Below are positions 25,861 through 36,242 of a stretch of DNA of 64,000 bases, in pieces. The stretch comes from Endozoicomonas euniceicola (GTDB lineage Bacteria > Pseudomonadota > Gammaproteobacteria > Pseudomonadales > Endozoicomonadaceae). The DNA lies in NCBI RefSeq assembly GCF_025562755.1, contig NZ_CP103300.1:5396501-5460500 (forward strand). Reading direction: 5' to 3'. Under the pieces are notes generated by a model that saw only the letters and a list, made by a program, of their open reading frames with translations, had not been told where the DNA came from and did not search any database. Position 1 is the stretch's first letter; the number at the start of each line of letters is the position of its first letter. Position numbers and translations under genes: made by a program.

Positions 25861-27384
25861 TCAGCAGTGGCTGAAAGCCATTGCAACATCGTCATACCTT
25901 GACGTAACGGTTTTACGGTCATCATTCCTGAGATAGGGGTTGCATTCAGGTAAACGGAAGCGAAAGGGTTTCTTGGGGCTGCTTACCAGTCTGAACAGGC
26001 TCTTTCCACACAGGTTTCCGGTATCGGTCTTACCGAACAGAACCCATGTTTTGGCTTTACCTACTTCTGGATATTTACACCACTTTTTCATGATTGGTTT
26101 CATGCAACAGCGGTATTTTCGTGCCAGCCAATGCCCAAGCTTCCAGAATACAACTCTGTCCACTTTGTTGTAGACCATTGCCGTGTTATCGGTGAACTGA
26201 TAGAAGTTCGACCAACCTTTTAACTTGCGGTTGATCTTGTCCACCATATCAATCTTACTCATGCTGTAGTTGCCCGACAGCTCTTTGGTCAATTTTGCAA
26301 TGAAGTTTCTGACTTTATCCTTGGGAATGGACGTCGATACCCGCATTTCACCCTTGCGGTTACGTTTGCGGATAATCCTATGCCCAAGGAATACAAAGCC
26401 TTCGTTGACGTGAGTGACATGGGTCTTTTCCATGTTCAACGTCAGTTTCAGCTTATTTTCCAGTAGTTCACGGCATTCGTCCCGAATGGCTTCTGCCTGT
26501 GTCTTAGTGCCTTTGACGATCACCACAAAGTCGTCCGCATACCGGCAGTAAGTTACTGCTGGCTGCCATTGCCGGTTTTCCTTGATGGCAACGGGTCGTT
26601 CAATTTTAACGGTGTGATTCCAGTACCAGCGATCCTTACGCGCTTTCGGGCTGAGATAACGCTCCTCCAAATACTGATCGAACTCATGAAGCATGATATT
26701 CGCCAGTAACGGGGAAGCAACACCGCCTTGGGGCACACCTTCGCTGGCTGCACAGAAAAGCTTCTTATCGATATGGCCTGACTTGATAAAGCGCCACAGC
26801 AAATTCAGGAATCGTTGATCCCTGATGCGCCTGCGAACACCTTTCATTAACAGTCGATGATGCACAGTATCGAAATAGCTGGAGAGATCACCTTCTATCA
26901 CCCAGCGCCCGCTGGTGTGAGTGTTGTCCTCCAATTGAAGTTTGACCGTACGAATCGCATGATGGACACTTCTTTCAGGCCTGAAGCCATAGGATAAGCG
27001 ATGAAAGTCGCTTTCCCAGATAGGCTCCATGGCCATCAGCATGGCACGTTGTACGATGCGATCCCTGAGAGTGGGTATTCCCAGTGGACGCATTTTGCCA
27101 TTGCCTTTCGGGATATAGACACGCCGAGCCGGTAAAGGCTGGTAGGTTCCATCCAGTAATTGTTCACGAATGGCCAGCAGCAGTTGTGGGAGACGACTTT
27201 CAACAGTCATTTTCGTCATGCCATCAACGCCCGGTGTATGAGCACCGGATGAGGCCAGTGTGATACGGGCTGCTTCCTTCAGCCATAAGGGTTCAGCAAT
27301 TAAACGTAAGAGGCGGTCGAACCGCCGACATTTATCCTTGGTTGCCCATGTTGCTAACTTGCACTGCATTTCTCTGATTATCAA
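25861..27384 (-). CDS. ltrA: Group II intron reverse transcriptase/maturase, full length
   Basis: 507 aa, intact. RT blocks in order: GAHTPGVDGMTK, GKMRPLGIPTLRDRIVQRA, LSYGFRPERSVHHAI, VIEGDLSSYFDTVHH, GVPQGGVASPLLANIMLHEFD, CRYADDFVVIVKGT (catalytic Asp pair) and GFVFLGHRIIRKR. A thumb/maturase X region follows (KLKGWSNFYQFTDN). No HNH endonuclease is seen. It is encoded in intron domain IV and upstream of domain V, which marks it as an intron protein rather than a retron or DRT-type enzyme. Confidence 0.93.
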   Translation of the reverse strand: MIIREMQCKLATWATKDKCRRFDRLLRLIAEPLWLKEAARITLASSGAHTPGVDGMTKMTVESRLPQLLLAIREQLLDGTYQPLPARRVYIPKGNGKMRPLGIPTLRDRIVQRAMLMAMEPIWESDFHRLSYGFRPERSVHHAIRTVKLQLEDNTHTSGRWVIEGDLSSYFDTVHHRLLMKGVRRRIRDQRFLNLLWRFIKSGHIDKKLFCAASEGVPQGGVASPLLANIMLHEFDQYLEERYLSPKARKDRWYWNHTVKIERPVAIKENRQWQPAVTYCRYADDFVVIVKGTKTQAEAIRDECRELLENKLKLTLNMEKTHVTHVNEGFVFLGHRIIRKRNRKGEMRVSTSIPKDKVRNFIAKLTKELSGNYSMSKIDMVDKINRKLKGWSNFYQFTDNTAMVYNKVDRVVFWKLGHWLARKYRCCMKPIMKKWCKYPEVGKAKTWVLFGKTDTGNLCGKSLFRLVSSPKKPFRFRLPECNPYLRNDDRKTVTSRYDDVAMAFSHC

Positions 27385-27737
27385 AGGTCTTCACCTCGTG
27401 CTCTTATAAAGAGGGTCAGATAATCAACCTTGCAAGTCTGCTGAGCTGTTCCCCTTCGCCATGTGGCGGGCTTTCCCCACCTCGGACTACTACGGGAACT
27501 CCGTCAATCTGCTCAGTATCGGAGCCCTGCTTCCTTAACACCTGAGCAGACCTTCCTCGGTAGACTTACCTGGACTCAAATATGTCGGGGAGGCTGCCGG
27601 TCGCAGTCTTTGCCCTTGCTTGCCGCAAGTCGATGCAGAGCTTGTGGGCTGGTTGAGTTAACCCCACAAGACCCCCGCAGCCACCATACTAATATGGTGC
27701 GGATCGCAGCTTAGGGGCGCAGCATTCAATAACTTAC

Positions 27738-27803
27738 CGGGCTTTTGGCTTTTGGCTTTTGGCTATTAGCTGCTCATACAGCCAACCGCCAAAAGCCAAC
27801 AGC
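27738..27803. repeat. Heptamer-built palindromic repeat, copy 1 (inside the group II intron)
   Basis: Three GGCTTTT units, the core GGCTATTAGCTG, CTCATA, then CAGCCAACCGCC and AAAAGCCAACAGC form a foldback. The core and loop match copy 3 at 55.9 kb. It sits about 370-435 nt into the intron, in its non-coding 5' domains. Confidence 0.7.
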
Positions 27804-28677
27804 GGTATATTATGTTCTGCTGCTTCCCTTAGACCCTACCTGTGCCCTTGCTGTCTCTGCATACCACCTGTTAAGCCGTGTAAGTGGTGGTGACATTTCA
27901 ACCCATAGATGCGGATTAACCGGTTCGTGTTCCTCAACCTTCCGACACTCAGTCTTGAGAACCATCTTGGCGTAACGGCTTCGCCTCAGTTCCCGTTGTC
28001 AGCGAGTTACATCACCCCACCAACAGGCAGTGGGTCACTGTCGCTCAGACTCTTGTTCCTCCTCAACGAGAAACAGCGGTTATGAGGTTCTTCCTGAACT
28101 ACTCGTAACCGATTCCAGATAAGCTCGTGATCTGGTGACCGGCTCCTTGTCAGCTCCGGATTCCGAGCACACAGTACGTTATGTCAGTGCTCCACACCTG
28201 ATTAGGCCTTACAATGTCAACACCGTTCAGCAAATACGGATAAACCTTGTGCTCCTTGTTCCTCAGGCTGGTGCCTGGCTTTGGGCCGACAGCCTGTATG
28301 CCCATCAGCCTCATAAGCCGCTGTATGCGCTTTCTGTTAACCGGGTATCCCTGAGCATTCAGCCAGGCAGTTATCTTACGACTGCCGTAAAACGGTGTTC
28401 GTGTATATTGTTCATCAATCAACCGCATCAGGTTAAGGTTTACAGCACTTTCCTGGGCTGGAGAAGCTTGGTAATACCAGCTTGACCTGTTTAAGCCGAT
28501 CAGTTCGCATTGACGCTGAACGCCCATCTCTGGGTGATCCGGTTCTATGCACCTCCGCTTATCATTAATGGACATTGCCAGATTTTTTTTTCAACCAGTC
28601 CAGCTCCATTTTGAGTCGACCGATCTCTTGGTACAATGGCGCTGTGAGCGCATCTGGATCGACCTCAGGCTTTGTTC

Positions 28678-30475
28678 GTAACTTTTCTACAAACCGCTTC
28701 AAAATTAGCAATTAAGACACCGCTTTTCCCTATTGTTGCCTCCAATTGTTATACCTTTGGCGGATCATGATTGCGCATTTCACAAAGCCGCTCCTCACTC
28801 ATTAACCAGGGCAGATAAGGAGTGAGATCATTAGGTGGCTTCCTGCCATTTATGGCACAAGCCTCAAGATAGGCACCCAGCCAGATTTTTGGATTAATAT
28901 CCCAAAGCTTTAGCGTCATAAAAACGCTGAATAGAAAAGCGGCTATATCAGCACTCCATACGCTGCCAGAGCCGTAGTAATTCTTCCTGCCAACGACACC
29001 TGTGCGCAGTGCTTGCTCTGCAGCGTTGTTATCCATGGGGATACCGGGATCAGTGACAAAGCGGGTCAATCCTTCCCAGTGATTCTGTAGACTTTCGAGC
29101 ACTTTTTTCGCTCTGACTCGCAGTTTAGGACGATTAAGTTCCTGAACCCTCTGGATTGCCATCTGCTCTACCTGATGTTCAAGCCGTAACTGCTGTGTTG
29201 CTAGCTGCTCTGGTTCATCAAGCACTTCAAGTCGCTGACTATTAAGATGATATAAACGACCAATCCTGTTCACCCAGGTGGCGCTCCATTTCTCCAACTC
29301 CGGATCACCTCGTTGAGCGTCAATAAAATCCCGCCTGACGTGAGCCCAGCAGAAAGCTAAATTAATGACACCGCATCATTCGCAAGCTTTTTGTACGCTG
29401 AGTATCGGTCACACACCAGCGTTCCAGCCCCGTCACCAATGATCGACTCTGGTACGACAGCCGCACGGGTGTCAGCAATGCTGAAATAAACCGCCTGATC
29501 ACAGAGAAATACCCAAAGCCAATGTTTGTGAGAACCTGTGGTCTCATGTGCCCAGCTGATCCACCGGGTTTCATCAGCATGCCACTGATCGCTACTGGCG
29601 ACGAATTCCCGAGTAGCTTCGGCAACCGGCTCAAAAAAGGGCGTTATAGCTTCCAGGCCAAAGGAGATGGTCGCCTGCGACAGTTCCAGTCCCTGAGTCT
29701 TATAAGACTCAAGTTGCCTGTTTATGGGGATGCCGTATGCGTACTTATTCAGCAACAGCTCCACCCAGACAGAAATACCAAGCTTTCCTTTGTTGATGAG
29801 TCTTGGTGGAGGTGGTGGAGTAGTAATATTGGGCGTTTCAGGGCACTGGCAAGTTTTTTGGTAATGCCTTCGGTGATAACGACGAACGTGAGCCTTAACT
29901 TCAACTTCAATTACGTCGCAGCTGTCGTCATTGAAAAAAGACTTGAATGGCCGGTGACAGACTGTACAACACTGTTTGTCCACTGGTAAGTCTACAGACT
30001 CATGAACCACTGGCAGGTTGTTGTGAAGATGGCGACCAGAGCCGGGGACTCCGGGCTGGTGACCTCGTTTTCGATTTGAAGGTGGCCGGGTAGTATTGCC
30101 ACTTTTCTTTGAAGAAGAACTGGTCTTCTCTGATTTACGACCGAAAAGCAAGTGCTTCATGTGTGCCAGTTCTGATTTCAGATCAGCGACCTGGGTGTTC
30201 AACCCAGCCATTTCGGCTTTATGCTGAGCGATAAGAGAGGCATTTTTAGCCAATACTTTTTTCTCTCGGCCACAGGCCGCCTTCCACATGGCATGCCAGA
30301 GTTTGGCCTGCTGTTTTAGCTGGATGTGTTCCTGCTTGGTGAGGATGACCTGCGAGGTAGCAAAGGGGGCAGGCAGTAATGCAGGTGTTGTGCCTGATCC
30401 TGAAACATGAGCATTTTGCATACTCTAAAAGTAGACGACTTTGAGCTTATGTTTAGTGGTTTGTAGAAAAGTTAC
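28678..30475 (-). mobile_element. IS66-type element, copy 1
   Basis: 1798 bp, ends GTAACTTTTCTACAAACC and GGTTTGTAGAAAAGTTAC, flanked by the 8-bp duplication CTTTGTTC at 28670-28677 and 30476-30483. It carries only the transposase (TnpC) gene, without tnpA or tnpB, like the ISBst12 group. Confidence 0.92.
28749..30421 (-). pseudogene. IS66 transposase copy 1, frameshifted
   Basis: N-terminal part 30421-29357: coiled coil, zinc-binding CCTVCHRPF, then the DDE region with SSDQWHADETRW and GTLVCDRYSAYKKLAND, then frame loss after AVS. The second half (to 28749) resumes as MEKWSATWVNRIG...IPMDNNAAEQALRTGVVGRKNYYG with the catalytic Glu. Compared with copy 2, one A is missing near 29370 (AATGAC against AATAGAC), which is the inactivating change. 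Confidence 0.9.
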
Positions 30476-30726
30476 CTTTGTTCTGCCAAAAACCTCTGGA
30501 ACCCCCTGAAGCAGTTGCCGCTTCCACTGGCTGACCTGAACGGCTGCGACTTCATGCTCGCTGGCCAGCTGATTTATGGTTTTATTTCCCTTGTAGGCTT
30601 CCAGTGCCACCTGTGCCTTAAATTCGGGCTTGTGTCGTTTTCTTTTTGCTACCATGACTCCCTCCTGAAAGGGTATGTTACAGCCAGAAAACTTAACTTA
30701 GCTACCTGTCCAGTTTATGGGGTCCA

Positions 30727-31170
30727 TCATACTTCATAGGGAGTCCTAAATCCGAGACACTTTCTTGGTCTGTTGTTCAGCTTGTCAACAGTACTGAAAA
30801 CCTGATCTTCGGTCACTTTATCCAGCTCCATTGATTTCAGAAAATATTGCCTGAGCAACCCATTGGCGTTCTCATTCTACCCTCGCTCCCAAGAGTGGTA
30901 AGGCTTTGCGAAATAACTGTCGCGGGATATGGCTTTTGAAACGACCTCATGCTCAAAAAACTCCTTACCATTGTCGTATGCTAGCGTCTTGATGAACTTG
31001 TCCAGAGGCTTCAAAAGCTTAATCATAGCGTTTTTGACATCCTTAGCTTTCTTCCCTAGCAGAGGCATGGCAAGCCGTAGCTTTGACTTCCTGTCATCCA
31101 TTGTCAGGATGTTAGACGACAAGCTGAGATTTTTCCTCATGTACCGGTTTTTGAGCTCATACGCTATTCA
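30727..31170 (-). pseudogene. IS30 family transposase relic
   Basis: The middle (30877-31140) reads RKSKLRLAMPLLGKKAKDVKNAMIKLL, KTLAYDNGKEFFEHEVV and YFAKPYHSWERG, then an in-frame stop where an Ala codon is expected. Beyond it the frame continues NENANGLLRQYF...VDKLNNRPRKCLGFRTPYEV to the IS3 border at 30727. The N-terminal HTH and first Asp are missing. It is dead by truncation and a stop. Confidence 0.8.
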
Positions 31171-31176
31171 TTAAAC

Positions 31177-32325
31177 TCATTTGTTTTCAGTGTCTAGTAT
31201 ATTTAACAAACTAACTATATCCTCAGGTAACTGTATAGTTATCACTAATATATTATTTGATCTTAATAATTCAATAGCAATCCTAAACGCATGAAGTGCA
31301 GGACGAGGAAAGTTATCAAGGTGAGGGGTTATATCATTTGAATCAGTATGTTTCTGACAAAATCTTGAGTTGTATAGCCGATCACCAACTAGTGGATTAT
31401 TCAAATGCCTTGAAAAGTGAGCTCTAATTTGGTGTCTTCTTCCTGTTTCAAGATGTGCATGTATAAAAGTACAACACTCAAATCTTTTAATCACGTCAAA
31501 ATGTGTAATGCCTACAAGCTGTGCTTTTGGTTTGTACCTGGGAGTATCAACTTTACATGAAATTGTGCCGCAATCATCATCAATGATTCCTTCACAAATA
31601 GCTCCGTAAAACCTAATAAAACGATGGTTGTATATTTTCCAGATTAAGTCTATTTGAGAAGCTAAGTTCCGAGCAACAATGACTAAACCTGTTGTATTTC
31701 TATCTAATCTATGTACGATTCCGGCTCTAGGCAAGAAAGCTAATTCCGGATATTCATGTAACAACCAATTCATTAGAGTTGGAGCCAAAGAACCACCCCA
31801 TGGGTGTACTAATAGGCCACAAGGTTTCGATACAACTATAATATCTGTATCTCTATATATGGTTGTAAGATCTCCAGCTATTGGAAGCATCTGTCTCTCT
31901 GTAAATAACGAACTGTAGCTGCCAATAATTCTTGAAACAATGGGGTTTGAATATAATTGAAATATTTTTTGTATAACATGGTCGCTTTCTGGTATACCTG
32001 AATCTCCAAAGAAATAAAGTAGAAGTTGTCTTTCACTACCTAATGTATGCCTGTTATCAATTTCATGGTATAAGAAATCCATATATAATGAATCAAGATA
32101 ACTACCATGCAATTCAAATATACTTGAGTTAATTTGTTCACCACAGTCAAGAATATTTAGTAGGTGGTTCAGTGAAACTAGTGCAGTTGTAGAAATACGA
32201 TTATTGCTTATATGCAAAATTTCACTCATTTGCCCAATAAGTAATAATGGGTATGCCCAGTTTATTTTTACAGCCTGGAGGGGGTGACAATAAAACAAAG
32301 CAAGCATAAATAATAAAGTTCGCAT
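31177..32325 (-). CDS. RluA-type pseudouridine synthase with N-terminal extension and signal-peptide-like start
   Basis: 382 aa. Residues about 150-375 are RluA-like: DIIVVSKPCGLLVHP, the catalytic motif GIVHRLDRNTTGLV (Asp at about 208), YKPKAQLVG and ETGRRHQIRAHF. These enzymes isomerise U to pseudouridine in rRNA or tRNA. Unusually, the first 150 residues are not an S4 domain; they start MRTLLFMLALFYCHPLQA, which looks like a Sec signal, followed by an unknown helical region. The DNA is strongly AT-rich. No ribosome site is evident, so an internal start is an alternative. Flanked by IS30 and ISKra4 relics, so acquired or stranded. Confidence 0.8.
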   Translation of the reverse strand: MRTLLFMLALFYCHPLQAVKINWAYPLLLIGQMSEILHISNNRISTTALVSLNHLLNILDCGEQINSSIFELHGSYLDSLYMDFLYHEIDNRHTLGSERQLLLYFFGDSGIPESDHVIQKIFQLYSNPIVSRIIGSYSSLFTERQMLPIAGDLTTIYRDTDIIVVSKPCGLLVHPWGGSLAPTLMNWLLHEYPELAFLPRAGIVHRLDRNTTGLVIVARNLASQIDLIWKIYNHRFIRFYGAICEGIIDDDCGTISCKVDTPRYKPKAQLVGITHFDVIKRFECCTFIHAHLETGRRHQIRAHFSRHLNNPLVGDRLYNSRFCQKHTDSNDITPHLDNFPRPALHAFRIAIELLRSNNILVITIQLPEDIVSLLNILDTENK

Positions 32326-32492
32326 ATTTGTACAACTACGCTATATAATTTATCAAAGGCTATTGTATACCAAACACAGCTAAAGAAATTCTCAGCAGCC
32401 CCATAACAGGGATGTCTGAAAAAATAATCCTGCAGCCTGCAGATAATCCAACTTATTCTTAACGACCCTATCAAGGTTTATTGCTGATATAG

Positions 32493-32858
32493 GTGCTGAA
32501 CGCAGAATATATTTTTGTGTCACTGGGAATTAATCCCGACCAGACAGCCGTTAAGGACTGTTCCAGAAACAGAAAATTTGATAAAATTTACGCCATAACG
32601 AACAAGCATCCCGAGTGGTCGGAAGAAGTCATGAGGCTAATAGAATATTACAAGATTCGTCGAAGTGACCAGACTGCTGCTGAAAAATTAAACCAGGGAA
32701 CCTATGCCCCCGTCCCTTTACCTCCGGGCTGTCAGGCAGAAAAATGGACTGCTGACATTCTGGTGGGTTTTATTCGCACCTGTAAACAAACCCGGAAAGC
32801 GTCTGTATCAAAGGAAAGGGTGATGCTGCCGCAGTCACCGCCTTTTCTGGAACTTTAA
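32493..32858 (+). CDS. Doubtful hypothetical fragment
   Basis: 121 aa from a GTG start without ribosome site. Residues 1-90 (for example KIYAITNKHPEWSEEVMRLIEYY) look protein-like, while the last 30 are antisense to an ISKra4 transposase relic. It is probably a truncated gene whose ends were lost in rearrangement. No family recognised. Confidence 0.3.
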   Translation: MLNAEYIFVSLGINPDQTAVKDCSRNRKFDKIYAITNKHPEWSEEVMRLIEYYKIRRSDQTAAEKLNQGTYAPVPLPPGCQAEKWTADILVGFIRTCKQTRKASVSKERVMLPQSPPFLEL

Positions 32859-33408
32859 TGCTTTCCCAGAGAACGCCCTCAAAAGCTTCCCTGTTTAGCT
32901 CCCATTGATCGTTAAACTTCTTGGGGAGTCGAGCCAGAGAGGTTTCCGAAGGCGACATATTGCCCATCAGATCAAGCAGATTCTTTACGTCGCCCGGTGG
33001 CATTTGAGCGACCATCTAGACAGCTTGTTTTGCTGCTCTTGGTGTCCAGTATCCCTCTATAATACCCGCCCGGAGTTACAGAGGGACGATGCAGCGATCC
33101 TGACCGCTGGTTCGTGGAACTTTGATGGAACCGGCAACGGTCTGGTAGGTTTCTAAACTTCGCAATACTCGATGGTAACAGGTGCCATTGACTTCAATGA
33201 CCGGGGTGTCAACATCAAGTCCGGATAAGTCTTCTTCCAGAACACCTCGCTCTGCCTGAGTAAAAAGCTTGTGAACTTCACCTTCATAGTCTTCAAAGTG
33301 TTGAATGGGGTCGCACTGTTGACGTAGAGCTGCCAGTTTATGATCAAGCTGCTGAATTGCATGACAGAAAGAATTGGCGACTTCAGTCAGTGGCTGACAT
33401 ACTTCCAT
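32770..33408 (-). pseudogene. ISKra4-family transposase relic
   Basis: 33408-33076 encodes an ISKra4-type N-terminal part (FEDYEGEVHKLFTQAERGVLEEDLSGLD...VIEVNGTCYHRVLRSLETYQTVAG). After frame loss, 33015-32770 gives MVAQMPPGDVKNLLDLMGNMSPSETSLARLPKKF...ALWESIK-like sequence. The catalytic C-terminal half is missing. Sequence between 33410 and 33541 is probably the rest of the element's end; it holds no gene. Confidence 0.7.
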
Positions 33409-35100
33409 CGGGGCGGCTTCTCACTAATATGGTGTCGTTTTATCAGTAAACATCATAGCGGTGTTTGGCCATTACCCTTGCTGGGCAGGGAAAATTTGTT
33501 GCTACTGCATATTTATTGGGCTGCAGACCCTGAAAAGAGAGTCAATATGAGACTTTCACCCGAACATAAGCAATCCACTGTGGGAAGGGTTCCGGTTGCC
33601 AGCGCTCCCTGATCAACCGGGCAGCCGCAGCAGTCAGACGAACATCAAATGCATGATGTCGCTTAACTTGTTTGGCAATTTCCCCCCAACCTGCTTCACC
33701 CCATTTGCATAAAGCCCTGCCGGGTTCATGAGCCAGATCACCAAACTTCAGCGGGAACTGATACACAGGAAAACGTGCCTGAGCATTAGCGACCCCGTTA
33801 CCTACCTGTTTTTTAGGTGGGATCTCGATAAACACATTTTCCAGAAACTCTGCCGCCTTCTGCCCTGTTTCAGGGCTGAATGTAGTCGGCAGATTAGTTT
33901 CACCTGAGCAGTTGATGCACTTACCGCAAGGTTGAGAATCATGATCATCCAGAGCCCGAGCCAGAAATTGCATCAGACAATCCCCATGATGCAAATACTC
34001 CACCATTTCGGCCCACTCTCGCTCCTTTAATGCACAAAGTCGGGCGATAGCTTCATGGGGCAGCTCATAACGAACAGGGGTTCGATAATAAACGCTCTTA
34101 TCCTTCATCACCGGAGCCGGTTTTTCTGCCATCAAAAACTTCAGGGCCGACTCAACTTTCGATGGGCGGGCATTGATCATACGCTGAAGCCCGGTTTTCT
34201 TCAGGCCATTATCGGCATCACTTAATGTCTGAAGAATCTCATTCACCAGTTCTTCTTTAGGAAAGGCCTGATTAATAAAATAATTCTGAATATCCGCATC
34301 TTCATCGCCAGACAGTAAAGCTCCCCAGGCCTGCGGAATCGCTCTGCCTGCCCTGCCGACCCGCTGATAATAACTGACCACCGACCCCGGACTCTGGTAA
34401 TGAATAACAAAAGCAAGGTCAGGCTTGTCATAGCCCATACCCAGAGCAGAAGTGGCAACCAGCACCTTTAACTGATTGTTCAGCAGTGCAGACTCCAGTG
34501 CCAGCCGATGATCGGTTGGCAAGTCGCCGTAGTAAGCTGCGGCAGTGATCCCCTGTTGCCTCAACCAGTCAGCCACCTGTTCCGCATCTCGAATGGTTGC
34601 GGTATAAACAATCCCGGTTCCGGCAATTTGTGGAATAGTATCCGCCAGCCAGGCTAGTCGATGAGAGCGCCTGGGGAAGTGCAAACATTGCAGATGCAAA
34701 GACTCTCGCACCAGCTGCCCCCGGAACTTTTCCCCAAGCTGTTCGTAACTTTTCTACAAACCGCTTCAAAATTAGCAATTAAGACACCGCTTTTCCCTAT
34801 TGTTGCCTCCAATTGTTATACCTTTGGCGGATCATGATTGCGCATTTCACAAAGCCGCTCCTCACTCATTAACCAGGGCAGATAAGGAGTGAGATCATTA
34901 GGTGGCTTCCTGCCATTTATGGCACAAGCCTCAAGATAGGCACCCAGCCAGATTTTTGGATTAATATCCCAAAGCTTTAGCGTCATAAAAACGCTGAATA
35001 GAAAAGCGGCTATATCAGCACTCCATACGCTGCCAGAGCCGTAGTAATTCTTCCTGCCAACGACACCTGTGCGCAGTGCTTGCTCTGCAGCGTTGTTATA

Positions 35101-36242
35101 CCAATCCCTTTTTCAGAATATGAGCTAAACTGAGTATAAATTTTATTGCCTACTATCTACTATTAAGATGTCTTGTTCTCCCAATTTATCCGAAGCCTTC
35201 TTTAAAGAAGATTTCCAAAACCAAGCACGACATGCCTTAGATAACAGGGAGTGTATTCGGCTGCTTGGTTTGCGGCTCTTACAAAAAGGTCTACCAGAAA
35301 CAGAAGTTGCAGATTTACTCGATGTCCACCCTCAAGCAGTATACAAATGGTTATGCCGTTATAAAGAAGGAGGAGCAGAGTCTCTTAAGGATAGAGGCGG
35401 TCGTGGCAGAAAAAATATATTAACTGATGAACAAGAACAGCGATTTAAAAGTGCCGTTCTTGAACTTCAGGAACAACGTGAAGGGGGAAGAGTTGTTGGA
35501 AGAGATATCAAAGAAATGTTAAGCAAGGAATTTGGCATAGACTGTGTCAACTCAACAGTTTATAGATTACTTCATAAAGTTGGCCTTTCATGGATCTCCG
35601 GTCGAACACGTCACCCTGAGAGTGATCCAGAAGCACAGGAAGCGTTTAAAAAAAATTCAAAGATGAGGTACAGCAAAGGATACCGGAAAGTGTAGATCTA
35701 AAAAATGTTGATGTTTGGTTTCAAGACGAAGGACGCTTTGGTCAACAAAACACTATCAGCAGAATTTGGGCTCCTAAAGGAAGTCGACCAGGATTAATTC
35801 GGCAACGCCAATTCAAATATGCTTATATGTTTGGAGCCGTCTGCCCAGAACGAGATAAAGCTATTGCCTTAATACTTCCGATGGCTAATACAGAATCAAT
35901 GGCTCTTCTTTTAAATGAGATTTCTAAAGTAACACCTGAAGGACAGTATGCGGCAGTGGTGATAGATAATGCTGGATATCATCACGCAAATGATCTTCCC
36001 GAATATGACAACCTGGTGCTAATTCCATTACCTCCTTATTCACCAGAGCTGAATAGTTCAGAACAACTTTGGGAGTGGTTGAGAGAACATGATTTATCCA
36101 ATAGGTCTTTCAAAAATTATGATGCCATCGTTGATGCACTCTGCGATGGATGGAAAAAGCTTACTTCTGAAGTTGGCCGTTTAAAAAGTTTATGTTCCAG
36201 AAGCTGGGCTACTTTATCATAATTTAAAAACGGAATTGGTAT
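35101..36242 (+). mobile_element. IS630-family element inside IS66 copy 2
   Basis: About 1.14 kb with short ends TACCAAT...ATTGGTA and a TA target duplication, as typical of IS630/Tc1-mariner elements. Removing it restores the sequence seen in IS66 copy 1 (GTTGTTATCCATGG). Confidence 0.9.
35168..36222 (+). CDS. IS630 transposase made from two frames across an A8 slippery run
   Basis: Frame 1 (35168-35695) encodes a helix-turn-helix domain: EVADLLDVHPQAVYKWLCRYKEGG and VNSTVYRLLHKVGLSW. Frame 2 is one base back and carries the DDE core: VDVWFQDEGRFGQQ, AAVVIDNAGYHHA, LVLIPLPPYSPELNSSEQLWEWL. The frames meet at TTTAAAAAAAATTC (A run 35648-35655), which fits programmed -1 slippage. A plain frameshift mutation is the alternative. 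Confidence 0.88.

Larger units (their letters stand above)
25771..28172 (-). mobile_element. Complete group II intron inserted in IS3 orfB
   Basis: 2402 nt. It begins GTGTGCTCGG at 28172 (minus strand) and ends in AC at 25771, between the orfB codons for Tyr-Cys and Pro-Met; excision restores TGC CCG ATG exactly. It contains about 790 nt of structured 5' domains, a full RT gene, and classical domains V and VI. It looks competent for splicing. Confidence 0.9.
23734..28575 (-). pseudogene. IS3 orfB transposase, split by a group II intron and IS110
   Basis: Exon 1 (28575-28173) runs MSINDKRRCIEPDH...WSTDITYC. After intron removal it continues PMPQGFMYLVAIIDWYSRYVVSW (25770-25415), including DNIFVERLWRSVKYE with the catalytic Glu, up to GLDEYF. 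After IS110 removal it resumes EFYNTERLHQSLSYKTPQAIHFA and stops at 23734-23736. The DDE triad is complete once joined. The group II intron might still be spliced from the RNA, but IS110 blocks expression. Confidence 0.88.
28565..30655 (-). pseudogene. IS3 orfA, split by IS66
   Basis: Part 1 (30655-30476) encodes MVAKRKRHKPEFKAQVALEA...VSQWKRQLLQGVPEVFGRTK, the HTH of IS3 OrfA. After removal of IS66 and one 8-bp duplication it continues PEVDPDALTAPLYQEIGRLKMELDWLKKKSGNVH and stops at 28565. An A9 run (28592-28600 region, T9 on plus) just before the orfB start is the expected site for the -1 shift that makes the OrfAB transposase. Confidence 0.85.
23667..30726 (-). mobile_element. IS3-family element expanded by three internal insertions
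   Basis: Ends TGGACCCC (23667) and GGGGTCCA (to 30726) with a shared AAGTTAAGT a little inside. The interior contains, from its 5' side on the minus strand, IS66 (28678-30475) in orfA, a group II intron (25771-28172) in orfB and IS110 (23804-25414) near the orfB end. Removing them leaves about 1.3 kb, the normal IS3 size. No 3-4 bp target duplication is seen; the flanks are tcmP and an IS30 relic. Confidence 0.85.

Noticed and set aside
25861..27384. Reverse transcriptase as retron or DRT defence gene
   Set aside because: Domains V/VI follow it, it lies in a precisely excisable intron and has a maturase region; no msr/msd or effector gene is linked.
27385..28172. Several plus-strand frames of 60-116 aa in this span
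   Set aside because: They overlap structured 5' domains of the group II intron on the other strand and have no ribosome sites or protein-like composition.
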